Assembly: GCA_039975755.1 (NCBI GenBank) | Contig: JBDWGM010000083.1 | Coordinates: 62,001-126,000 of the forward strand | Reading direction: 5' to 3' | DNA: 64,000 bases | Source: JABSSA01 sp039975755 | Lineage (GTDB): Bacteria > Pseudomonadota > Alphaproteobacteria > Rhodobacterales > Rhodobacteraceae | Part shown: positions 34,009 to 42,002 of the stretch, piece by piece | How the letters are laid out: each line of letters starts with the position of its first letter | Numbering within the stretch: the first letter of the stretch is position 1 | Program-made: the position numbers and the translations under genes | Notes under the pieces: model-generated | Told to the model about the DNA's origin: nothing | Seen by the model: only the letters and a program-made list of their open reading frames with translations | Databases searched by the model: none

Positions 34009-35613
34009 TCACATACGGAACACGCCAAAGCGCGTGTCGGAAATGGGTGCGTTCAACGACGCGCATAGACTTAGAAACAGCACATCGCGCGACTTGCGTG
34101 GATCAATGATACCGTCGTCCCACAATCGCGCAGAGGCATAAAGCGGATGCGATTGCGTTTCGAACATCTCAATTGTCGGACGTTTGAATTCTTCTTCGTC
34201 GTCCACGCTCCAACTGCCACCTTTGGCTTCGATCCCCGACCGTTTCACCGTCGCCAAAACACCGGCGGCCTGTGCCCCGCCCATCACGCTGATGCGGGAA
34301 TTTGGCCAGCTCCACAGGAAACGCGGATCATACGCCCGCCCGGCCATCCCGTAATTTCCGGCGCCAAACGATCCGCCCACAAGCATCGTAATTTTGGGAA
34401 CCGAGGTCGTTGCAACGGCCGTGACCATTTTTGCACCGTGCCGCGCAATGCCTTCGTTTTCATATTTCCGCCCAACCATAAATCCGGTGATGTTTTGCAA
34501 AAACACCAATGGGATATGACGCTGAGAACACAGTTCGATGAAATGCGCGCCCTTTTGCGCGGCCTCACTGAACAACACACCGTTATTCGCAATGATCCCA
34601 ATTGGGCACCCTTTGATATGGGCAAACCCCGTCACCAGCGTTTCGCCGTACCGAGCCTTAAATTCGTCAAACCGCGATCCGTCGACGAGGCGCGCGATGA
34701 CCTCGCGGATGTCGTATGGCGTGCGCAAATCCGCAGGCACAACACCCAGAATTTCCGAAGGATCATAGGCAGGGTCTTCCGGTGTCGCCCATTCCAAGGT
34801 TTGTGGTTTTTTGCGGTTAAGCCCGCGCACCGCATCCCGTGCCAAAGCCAGTGCATGCCTGTCATCTTCGGCGAGGTAATCAGCTACTCCTGACAATCGC
34901 GTGTGGACATCACCGCCACCCAAATCTTCGGCTGTGACCTCTTCGCCTGTAGCGGCCTTCACCAATGGGGGCCCCGCCAAGAATATAGTACCTTGATCTT
35001 TCACAATAATTGTAATGTCAGACATTGCAGGCACATAGGCACCGCCCGCTGTACATGACCCCATGACAACCGCAATCTGTGGGATGCCTTTCGCGCTCAT
35101 CTGCGCCTGATTGAAAAATATCCGCCCAAAGTGATCACGGTCGGGAAACACCTCGTCCTGATTGGGGAGGTTTGCGCCCCCGCTATCAACCAAATAAACG
35201 CATGGCAGGTGGTTCTGCTCAGCTATTTCTTGCGCACGCAGATGCTTTTTCACGGTCATAGGGTAATAGGTGCCCCCTTTAACCGTCGCATCATTGCACA
35301 CGACCATAACATCTTGGCCGTGGATTTTGCCCACACCAGTCACGACGCCCGCACAAGGTGCCACACCGTCATACATCGCATGCGCAGCCGTCGCACCGAT
35401 TTCAAGAAAGGGCGATCCCGGATCCAGCAAATTGGCAACGCGATCCCGCGGCAGCATTTTCCCGCGCGACACATGCCGCGCACGCGACCGTTCACCACCA
35501 CCTTCTGCGGCCGCAATCGCCGCGTTCTGAATGTCTGAAAGCGCTGTCAGATGTGCCGCCTGATTGGCTTGAAACGTTTCAGACGAGGTCGAGATTGCCG
35601 ATTTCAACTTCAT
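34009..35613 (-). CDS. liuB: Methylcrotonyl-CoA carboxylase carboxyltransferase (beta) subunit
   Basis: Transfers the carboxyl group from biotin to 3-methylcrotonyl-CoA. The product of 534 residues has the crotonase-like N- and C-terminal halves with SRGKMLPRDRVANLLDPGSP near residue 47, VYLVDSGGANLPNQDEVFPD near residue 130, CTAGGAYVPAMSD near residue 166, and FLQNITGFMVGRKYE near residue 370. GANLPNQ and the surrounding stretch are typical of MCC rather than propionyl-CoA carboxylase. I use the ATG at 35613, seven bases after AAGG, instead of the open frame to 35676. It is read just after the acyl-CoA ligase gene. Confidence 0.95.
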   Translation of the reverse strand: MKLKSAISTSSETFQANQAAHLTALSDIQNAAIAAAEGGGERSRARHVSRGKMLPRDRVANLLDPGSPFLEIGATAAHAMYDGVAPCAGVVTGVGKIHGQDVMVVCNDATVKGGTYYPMTVKKHLRAQEIAEQNHLPCVYLVDSGGANLPNQDEVFPDRDHFGRIFFNQAQMSAKGIPQIAVVMGSCTAGGAYVPAMSDITIIVKDQGTIFLAGPPLVKAATGEEVTAEDLGGGDVHTRLSGVADYLAEDDRHALALARDAVRGLNRKKPQTLEWATPEDPAYDPSEILGVVPADLRTPYDIREVIARLVDGSRFDEFKARYGETLVTGFAHIKGCPIGIIANNGVLFSEAAQKGAHFIELCSQRHIPLVFLQNITGFMVGRKYENEGIARHGAKMVTAVATTSVPKITMLVGGSFGAGNYGMAGRAYDPRFLWSWPNSRISVMGGAQAAGVLATVKRSGIEAKGGSWSVDDEEEFKRPTIEMFETQSHPLYASARLWDDGIIDPRKSRDVLFLSLCASLNAPISDTRFGVFRM

Positions 35614-35680
35614 AACTTTACCTTTTGCACCAAATGCATGGCGAACAGGACGCGCCGATATTTGAGTAAAAAACAACCCG

Positions 35681-37147
35681 TCATGTCGTCAGTTCCGCCG
35701 CTGCGCGCGCTTTCAATTCTTTTCGGATCACTTTTCCTGTAACGGTCATGGGCAATTGACTGAAAAATTCGATTTCTCTTGGATATGAATAACTTGCAAG
35801 TCGATCTTTAACATGATCCTGCAGATCGCGCGCCGTGGCGGACGCATTATCATTCAAAACCACATAGGCTTTGACCAGCTCAGTTCGCAGCGCATCTGGT
35901 TTGCCCACAACCCCAACAGTCGCGACGTCAGGATGAGTCATCAGGCAGTCTTCGATCTCGGATGGGCCGATGCGATATCCCGACGACGTAATCACGTCAT
36001 CCTCGCGACCAACAAACCGGATAAAATCGCCTTCGCGCACGCCCCGATCCCCGGTAAGCAACCAATCACCGCGAAATTTCGCGGCCGTTTCTTCAGGACG
36101 GTTCCAGTATTTTAACATCATCGAAGGGGCGCCTGATCGAATGGCGATGTCGCCTTCCTCTCGTGTCTTGTGTCCGGCGTCGTCGATGATATCGACATGA
36201 AACCCCGGCACGGCGCGTCCCATGCATCCAGGTCGCGGATCAAATTGAGACCCGCAAGACGACACCACCATGTTGCATTCGGTTTGACCGTAAAATTCGT
36301 TGATCGTCACGCCCAATGCGTCTTGTCCCCAGACCAGCATTTCCGCACCCAAAGGTTCGCCCCCCGACGCCACGGATCGCAATCCCGCTACCTCGAACCC
36401 GCCCGCTTTCAACATGCGCAAAGCTGTTGGCGGAAAGAACACGTTGCGCACGTTGGCAGTGTCCACAATCTGCTGGCAAGCCTCTGGCGAAAACTTGGGC
36501 ATGCGGGATGCAACAACAGGAACGCCAAGCGCGAGACCGGGCATCAACACATCAAAAAGACCACCAATCCAAGCCCAATCGGCAGGCGTCCACAGGCAAT
36601 CATTGGGGTGCCCCAGGCCGTCATGGCTGATCGAAACGCCGGGAATATGACCGTCCAGAATGCGATGCCCATGCAGCGCTCCTTTGGGTGTTCCGGTGGT
36701 GCCTGATGTATAGATCAGCACAGCGGGCGTGTCCGGTTTGGCATCAAAATACGGAATGTCTGACATTGCCTGCCCAACGGAATCCACCTTCAAAACGGGG
36801 GCAAGCTGTCCGATCTGCTTTGCGCCGTCATCGTCAGTCACAATTATTGTACATCCCGCGTCATCTATTCGGGTCTTCAAAGCGTCGTGCTGAAACAGTT
36901 TAAACAAAGGCACTGAAATAGCGCCAATTTTCCAAATGGCCAAATGGGCTGCGGCACAAGACGGCGACTGCGTCAGCAATACACCGACCCGGTCGTCGGG
37001 CTGAACGGAGTGCATCAATGCGCTGGCCAAATTGTCAGTCAATTGAGCCAACTCAGCAAAACTAACATCCCGACGCTCACCCCCGGTCAGATCAATAATC
37101 GCGCATTGATCGGGTGCCTTGTCCAAACATTGGGCTGCCAAGTTCAT
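35681..37147 (-). CDS. AMP-forming acyl-CoA synthetase in the liu operon
   Basis: An ANL-superfamily ligase of 488 residues. Motifs are IYTSGTTGTPKGALHGH near residue 150 (P-loop), EFYGQTECNMVV near residue 293, LTGDRGVREGDFIRFVGRED near residue 370 and the catalytic C-terminal lysine in MTVTGKVIRKEL. Architecture and WTPADWAWIGGLFDVLMPGL resemble medium-chain or acetyl-CoA-synthetase-like enzymes. The ATG at 37147 overlaps the preceding small gene (ATGA); the frame upstream is not used. Placement suggests activation of isovalerate or a related branched acid, or of acetoacetate made by HMG-CoA lyase. The substrate is inference only. Confidence 0.85.
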   Translation of the reverse strand: MNLAAQCLDKAPDQCAIIDLTGGERRDVSFAELAQLTDNLASALMHSVQPDDRVGVLLTQSPSCAAAHLAIWKIGAISVPLFKLFQHDALKTRIDDAGCTIIVTDDDGAKQIGQLAPVLKVDSVGQAMSDIPYFDAKPDTPAVLIYTSGTTGTPKGALHGHRILDGHIPGVSISHDGLGHPNDCLWTPADWAWIGGLFDVLMPGLALGVPVVASRMPKFSPEACQQIVDTANVRNVFFPPTALRMLKAGGFEVAGLRSVASGGEPLGAEMLVWGQDALGVTINEFYGQTECNMVVSSCGSQFDPRPGCMGRAVPGFHVDIIDDAGHKTREEGDIAIRSGAPSMMLKYWNRPEETAAKFRGDWLLTGDRGVREGDFIRFVGREDDVITSSGYRIGPSEIEDCLMTHPDVATVGVVGKPDALRTELVKAYVVLNDNASATARDLQDHVKDRLASYSYPREIEFFSQLPMTVTGKVIRKELKARAAAELTT

Positions 37148-37416
37148 GTGCTTGATCCGGTATCTTGGACAATCGCACCGCGTCGGTTCACGTCGTAAGA
37201 CACTTGGTTGCAGGTTACGCGAAGCCAAATCTGACCCTGTCCGGGCACAGCGATGCAATCGTCCGGCTGACCACCATAGGCGTCCAAATGCGCACGCACC
37301 ACGGCGCTGATGATTGCGCTTTCGTCCAATGTCGCGTGTCGCGTTCCCAAAATGTATCCGCCAATCGCGGCCAATGTCGCGAGAAACACAGTGGAAAGGA
37401 CGATCCCGCGTGACAT
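37144..37416 (-). CDS. Small membrane-anchored protein of unknown function in the liu operon
   Basis: A 90-residue product with one N-terminal hydrophobic segment (GIVLSTVFLATLAAIGGYIL) and a mature part with two cysteines (PDDCIAVPGQ, RVTCNQVSYD). It is probably anchored in the inner membrane with the C-terminal part in the periplasm. It overlaps liuA by one base (TGATG) and the ligase gene by four bases, so it is fully embedded in the operon. No family is recognised. Confidence 0.75.
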   Translation of the reverse strand: MSRGIVLSTVFLATLAAIGGYILGTRHATLDESAIISAVVRAHLDAYGGQPDDCIAVPGQGQIWLRVTCNQVSYDVNRRGAIVQDTGSST

Positions 37417-38579
37417 CAGAGCATGTGCCCCATCATCTCGCGACCAATCAGCATCCGTCGGATTTCAGACGTACCCGCGCCGATTTCCATCAATTTTGCG
37501 TCGCGGAAAATTCGGCTGACTGGGCTGTCATTCATAAAGCCGGTTCCCCCCATGGCTTGCACAGCTTGGTGGGCAACCTTCATCGCTTCTTCTGATGCGT
37601 ATAGCACACATCCTGCGGCGTCCTGACGAGTCACTTCGCCTCGATCACAGGCCTTCGCCACTTCGTAAACATAGGCACGCGCAGAATTCATCGCGGTGTA
37701 CATATCCGCAATTTTGCCCTGCATCAGTTGGAAATTACCCACTGGTTCACCAAACTGCTTGCGTTGGGACACATAAGGCATGACCTCATCCAGACATGCC
37801 GCCATGATGCCCGTGCCAATGCCGGACAATACAACCCGTTCGTAATCAAGGCCGGACATCAACACGGCGACGCCCTTGCCTTCTTCGCCTAACACATTGT
37901 CAAACGGCACTTCGACGTCCTCAAAGATCAACTCAGCGGTGTTCGACCCCCGCATTCCCAATTTGTCGAAATGCTCAGATGTGGAAAAGCCAGACATTTC
38001 TTTTTCCACAATAAACGCGGTCATTCCGCGTGAGCCGGCATCAATATCCGTCTTGGCATACACAACCAACGTGTCTGCGTCCGGGCCGTTGGTGATCCAA
38101 TATTTGGTCCCGTTCAGGCGGTAATGATCGTTGCGCTTTTCGGCCCGCAATTTCATCGACACAACGTCCGATCCGGCCCCAGCTTCGGACATGGCCAGCG
38201 CGCCGACATGCGAACCACTGATCAAACCCGGCAGATATTTTTCACGCTGCTCATCTGTTCCATTCAGATTTATCTGATTCACACAAAGGTTCGAATGCGC
38301 CCCATAGGACAACGCCACAGACGCAGAGGCGCGTGCGATTTCTTCGATCGCCACCACATGGGCCAGATACCCCATTCCCGCACCGCCATATTGTTCGTCC
38401 ACGGTCACGCCCAGCAAGCCAAGCGCGCCCAATTCCGTCCAAAGCTCGGATGGAAATTCGTTGGTTTCGTCCGTTTGCGCCGCCAACGGCTTGAGGCGAT
38501 CTTGCGCCCACGCATGCACCATATCGCGCATTGCGTTTACGTCTTCGCCAAGATCAAACCGCATAGAGTGGGTGAACAT
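37416..38579 (-). CDS. liuA: Isovaleryl-CoA dehydrogenase
   Basis: FAD enzyme that oxidises isovaleryl-CoA to 3-methylcrotonyl-CoA. The product of 387 residues has the acyl-CoA dehydrogenase fold: AMSEAGAGSDVVSMKLRA near residue 130, KYWITNGPDADTLVVYAKT near residue 158, and the catalytic glutamate in GLDYERVVLSGIG near residue 245, a position diagnostic for isovaleryl-CoA dehydrogenases. The end has DAKLMEIGAGTSEIRRMLIG. I take the ATG at 38579, seven bases after GAGG. It is the first gene of the liu operon, directly after the promoter at 38600-38643. Confidence 0.95.
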   Translation of the reverse strand: MFTHSMRFDLGEDVNAMRDMVHAWAQDRLKPLAAQTDETNEFPSELWTELGALGLLGVTVDEQYGGAGMGYLAHVVAIEEIARASASVALSYGAHSNLCVNQINLNGTDEQREKYLPGLISGSHVGALAMSEAGAGSDVVSMKLRAEKRNDHYRLNGTKYWITNGPDADTLVVYAKTDIDAGSRGMTAFIVEKEMSGFSTSEHFDKLGMRGSNTAELIFEDVEVPFDNVLGEEGKGVAVLMSGLDYERVVLSGIGTGIMAACLDEVMPYVSQRKQFGEPVGNFQLMQGKIADMYTAMNSARAYVYEVAKACDRGEVTRQDAAGCVLYASEEAMKVAHQAVQAMGGTGFMNDSPVSRIFRDAKLMEIGAGTSEIRRMLIGREMMGHML

Positions 38580-38599
38580 AAGTCCGCCTCGTCTTTTAT

Positions 38600-38643
38600 T
38601 GAACAACTGTTCATATAATAGGTAGGCAGACCTCTTCTGTCGA
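38600..38643 (-). promoter_or_regulatory. Promoter and probable repressor operator of the liu operon
   Basis: On the minus strand, TCGACA (-35, 38638-38643) is separated by 17 bases from TATTAT (-10, 38615-38620); each matches the sigma70 consensus at five of six positions. The perfect inverted repeat TGAACA-AC-TGTTCA at 38600-38613 begins one base past the -10 box and would cover the start site. It is the kind of site bound by TetR- or GntR-type repressors; no regulator gene is in the window. The liuA start codon is about 20 bases further on. Confidence 0.7.
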
Positions 38644-38654
38644 GTCCCCCAGTG

Positions 38655-39845
38655 CTAAGATTGATAAACCACGCCAACTTCAGCGCGGATAATACGCGCG
38701 ATCTGCGCACAATCCTCAACACTGAACGTCAAAGGAATGCGAACATCCAGCACACCCGCCAGCACATGATCACTGGCTGGCATTGGCGCTGATTGAGCAT
38801 AGCGCCAACTGTCATAGCGACTGGTGAACCCTTTTGGTTCAGGCGTGCCGAACCATTTCAATTCCACCCCTCTTTCGCCACATCGGCGCACGACATCTTG
38901 GACTTTGCCCGCATCCCAATCCAGCAACAAGAATTGAAAAGACGACCCGACAATCCGTTCTTGTTCGGGCCGGTCTATCACCCTCAGGCCAGGCACTTCG
39001 CGCAATCCCGCTTCCATTGCGCGATAGCGTTCGTTCCAACGTTCAACCTGCGCATCTAAATCCTGCAGCTGAGGGCGTAAAATCGCCGCCCGCAGGTTGT
39101 CCATGCGTCCAGAAATATTGGGTGTGTCGTATTTAATGGTTTCAAACACCGATGCAGGCGGGCCCGCCAGATGGGTTTCATACAGCATATAGGATCCGGA
39201 CAACATGATGGAGCGCGCGGCAATCTGCGGATCATCCGTAACCAATAAACCGCCTTCGCCCGAATTCATGTGCTTATAGGTTTGCGTTGAATAACATCCA
39301 ACCGCGCCGAACCGCCCCGATGGGATGTCGCGCCAAAAGGCCCCCATTGTGTGTGCGCAGTCTTCGACGACAATGATATCGGCCGCGTCGCAGATCTGCA
39401 TCAGCCGATCCATATCACATAAGTGACCCCGCATGTGGCTGAGCAGCAGATAACTTGCCTGATCTGCTTTTGCTTCAAGATCGTCCAGATCAATTGTCAG
39501 GCTTTTGGTAACCCCAACAAACACAGGGTTTGCACCCAAACTCGCGATGGCCCCCGGCACCGGAGCCAGCGTAAAGGCGTTGGTTAGAACCGCGTCCCCT
39601 GCTTTGGCCCCGACGGCCCGCAAACCCGTGGCAATTGCATATCCCCCTGACGCAACCCCCAAGCAGAATTTCGCGCCAACGTATTTGGCGAATTCCTGTT
39701 CCAGCTGAACCGTTTCGCTAAGTTCGCCGTCACTGGTGTTATATCGATGCAGACGTCCAGACTGCATTACGCGCAGCGCTGCGGCGATGCTGGCTTCGGG
39801 GATGGGTTCTTGCTGGGTAAAACTACCGGTGAATCGTTCTGTCAT
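38655..39845 (-). CDS. DegT/DnrJ/EryC1/StrS family PLP-dependent aminotransferase
   Basis: The product of 396 residues has the sugar-aminotransferase fold: GELSETVQLEQEFAKYVGAK near residue 35, GVASGGYAIATGLRAVG near residue 62, VVEDCAHTMGAFW near residue 160 (the aspartate that pairs with the PLP nitrogen), and the PLP lysine in TQTYKHMNSGEGG near residue 190. I use the ATG at 39845, because the longer frame would run into the neighbouring phosphatase gene. Substrate is unclear. No nucleotide-sugar or surface polysaccharide genes lie nearby except glmU and glmS 0.8 kb away. Confidence 0.85.
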   Translation of the reverse strand: MTERFTGSFTQQEPIPEASIAAALRVMQSGRLHRYNTSDGELSETVQLEQEFAKYVGAKFCLGVASGGYAIATGLRAVGAKAGDAVLTNAFTLAPVPGAIASLGANPVFVGVTKSLTIDLDDLEAKADQASYLLLSHMRGHLCDMDRLMQICDAADIIVVEDCAHTMGAFWRDIPSGRFGAVGCYSTQTYKHMNSGEGGLLVTDDPQIAARSIMLSGSYMLYETHLAGPPASVFETIKYDTPNISGRMDNLRAAILRPQLQDLDAQVERWNERYRAMEAGLREVPGLRVIDRPEQERIVGSSFQFLLLDWDAGKVQDVVRRCGERGVELKWFGTPEPKGFTSRYDSWRYAQSAPMPASDHVLAGVLDVRIPLTFSVEDCAQIARIIRAEVGVVYQS

Positions 39846-39888
39846 AGAGCTATCTGGAATGGCTTCCCCCTGCCCGTCAAGCGGTCGC

Positions 39889-40548
39889 TTACCGTTCCCC
39901 CAGCAATCGCGTCGCCACGGCAGGCAATTCGTCAAACCTATCGATCAACGCTTCGGGCTCAAGTGCGGCCATATCCCCGCCTGATGGCCCAAAGGTCACG
40001 AGAACACTGGGTACTTTGGCGGCGGCCGCCGTTTTGCGATCGGTGTCAGTATCGCCAACCAATAAATACTGCGACGCGCCCAAACGACGTGCTGTTTCGT
40101 GTAATGGCTCTGGGTTTGGCTTTCGAACCGGCAGCGTATCTGCACCAACCAAAGCACCAAACGCATCGCGAACCCCCAGTTCCTGCATCAAGGTTTCGGC
40201 CAAGCCTTCGGGCTTATTGGTACAGATGCCCACTTGCATCCCGGCCGATTTCAATGCCTCAACCGCATCCATAGCGCCGGGATAAAGAACCGTATGATGC
40301 GCAATCGCGTTTCCATAGGCTTCCAGAAGAACCGGGTAATATTGATCTACCAAATTGGCGTCAAAGCGCGATGCGCGTTTCAATCCGACTGTCAACATGC
40401 GCCGCCCCCCGCGCAATGCGACCCCCGCGTCCTGTGGCCCAAGCAGATCCCCCAAACCCATGTCGCGAAAACAGAAATTCGCCGCCGCCAACAAATCACC
40501 ACTGGTATCGGCCAATGTCCCATCCAGATCAAAAATCACTGCGCGCAT
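39889..40548 (-). CDS. gph: HAD-superfamily phosphatase, probable phosphoglycolate phosphatase
   Basis: The product of 219 residues begins with the HAD nucleophile motif VIFDLDGTLADTS; the first aspartate forms the phosphoenzyme. Motif II is ICTNKPEG near residue 108, and motifs III/IV are KPNPEPLHETARRLG and LLVGDTDTDRKTA near residue 165. An alpha-helical cap lies between motifs I and II, as in the Gph group. The ATG at 40548 follows GGGGG by six bases; upstream open frame is ignored. HAD phosphatases of this size can also act on other small phosphates. Confidence 0.82.
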   Translation of the reverse strand: MRAVIFDLDGTLADTSGDLLAAANFCFRDMGLGDLLGPQDAGVALRGGRRMLTVGLKRASRFDANLVDQYYPVLLEAYGNAIAHHTVLYPGAMDAVEALKSAGMQVGICTNKPEGLAETLMQELGVRDAFGALVGADTLPVRKPNPEPLHETARRLGASQYLLVGDTDTDRKTAAAAKVPSVLVTFGPSGGDMAALEPEALIDRFDELPAVATRLLGER

Positions 40549-40654
40549 CTTTTTCCCCCTGTTGCAAACTGAAATCATGTGTGACGGAACATGCACTTGC
40601 GTGGCCCGGGAATGCGGATAGAACGGGCGCAACTGGAATTCAAAGAGTTTTCAT

Positions 40655-42001
40655 ATGAGTATTGCAACGATAATTTTGGCCGCGGGCAAAGGGACACGGA
40701 TGAATTCCGATCTGGCCAAGGTCCTTCACCCGATTGCCAACGTGCCAATGTTGCACCATGCGATGGCAACTGCAGCCACCCTTGAACCCACGCTTGATAT
40801 CGTCGTCACCGGTCATCAGGCTGAAGCCGTCGCCGCAGCCGCGCGCGATTTTGACGCCGATGTACAAATCGCCAATCAGCAAGAACAATTGGGCACGGGA
40901 CACGCGGTCCAAATGGCCGCGCCGCTGTTGGATGGGTTTGAAGGGCGCGTGGTCGTTTTGTTTGGCGACACACCGTTCATTCAACCCGAAACGATGCAAA
41001 ACCTGATGGCGGCGACATCCGACATCACCATTTTAGCTTTTGATGCAGCGGATCCAGGACGCTATGGGCGGGTCGTCTCAGATGGGGACACGCTAGAACG
41101 CATTGTCGAATGGAAAGATGCATCACCTGAAGAACGAAATATAGCACTCTGTAATTCAGGCGTTATGTGCATTTCATCAACGCTGTTGAACGACCTTATC
41201 TTTGAATTGTCAGACACCAACGACGCCAGCGAATTTTACCTGACAGAATTACCTGCATTGGCGCGCGGAAAAGGCTATTCTACGGGCGTTGTCCTGTGCA
41301 GCGAATCCGAAACATTGGGCGTCAATACATTGGCAGAATTGTCCGACGCCGAACTCATCTGGCAAGGTTCAAGACGCAGATCCTTGATGGAAGACGGCGT
41401 TTACATGCAAGCGCCGGATACCGTCCAGTTGGCGTTTGATACTGAAATCGGACGCGGTGCACACATCGAACCCAATGTGGTCTTTGGCCTTGGCGTCACC
41501 GTCGAAAGCGATGCGCGCATCCGTGCGTTTTCCCACCTCGAAGGGGCACATGTTTCGCGCGGCGCAACCGTCGGTCCTTATGCTCGATTGCGCCCTGGTG
41601 CCGAATTATCAGAACATGTCCATGTCGGAAATTTCGTCGAAATCAAAAACGCCGTCGTCGCAGAAGGCGCAAAAATCAACCACCTCAGCTATGTTGGGGA
41701 CGCGCGCATTGGCGCGCGGACCAATGTTGGGGCGGGCACAATTACCTGTAATTATGATGGTGTGATGAAACACCAAACCGAAATCGGCGCAGATGCCTTT
41801 ATCGGTTCAAACACAATGTTGGTCGCACCGGTGACCTTGGGCAACGGATCCATGACAGGCAGTGGATCTGTGATCACGTCCGATGTTGAACCGGAGGCAC
41901 TTGCAATTTCCCGCGCGCCCCAGGTCGAAAAACCGGGCATGGCGCGCAAATTATTAGAAATGTTACGGGCCAGAAAAGCTCAAAAAGACCGGAGTAATTG
42001 A
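40655..42001 (+). CDS. glmU: Bifunctional UDP-N-acetylglucosamine pyrophosphorylase/glucosamine-1-phosphate N-acetyltransferase
   Basis: Makes UDP-GlcNAc for peptidoglycan and lipopolysaccharide. The 448-residue product has the uridyltransferase signature ILAAGKGTRMNSDLAKVLHP at residue 8, NQQEQLGTGHAVQMAAPL, and FGDTPF near residue 102. The left-handed beta-helix acetyltransferase domain runs from about residue 240, with GPYARLRPGAELSEHVHVGN and HLSYVGDARIGARTNVGAGT. It starts a plus-strand operon and is followed by glmS after one base, so the two steps of hexosamine synthesis are coexpressed. Confidence 0.97.
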   Translation: MSIATIILAAGKGTRMNSDLAKVLHPIANVPMLHHAMATAATLEPTLDIVVTGHQAEAVAAAARDFDADVQIANQQEQLGTGHAVQMAAPLLDGFEGRVVVLFGDTPFIQPETMQNLMAATSDITILAFDAADPGRYGRVVSDGDTLERIVEWKDASPEERNIALCNSGVMCISSTLLNDLIFELSDTNDASEFYLTELPALARGKGYSTGVVLCSESETLGVNTLAELSDAELIWQGSRRRSLMEDGVYMQAPDTVQLAFDTEIGRGAHIEPNVVFGLGVTVESDARIRAFSHLEGAHVSRGATVGPYARLRPGAELSEHVHVGNFVEIKNAVVAEGAKINHLSYVGDARIGARTNVGAGTITCNYDGVMKHQTEIGADAFIGSNTMLVAPVTLGNGSMTGSGSVITSDVEPEALAISRAPQVEKPGMARKLLEMLRARKAQKDRSN

Positions 42002-42002
42002 A

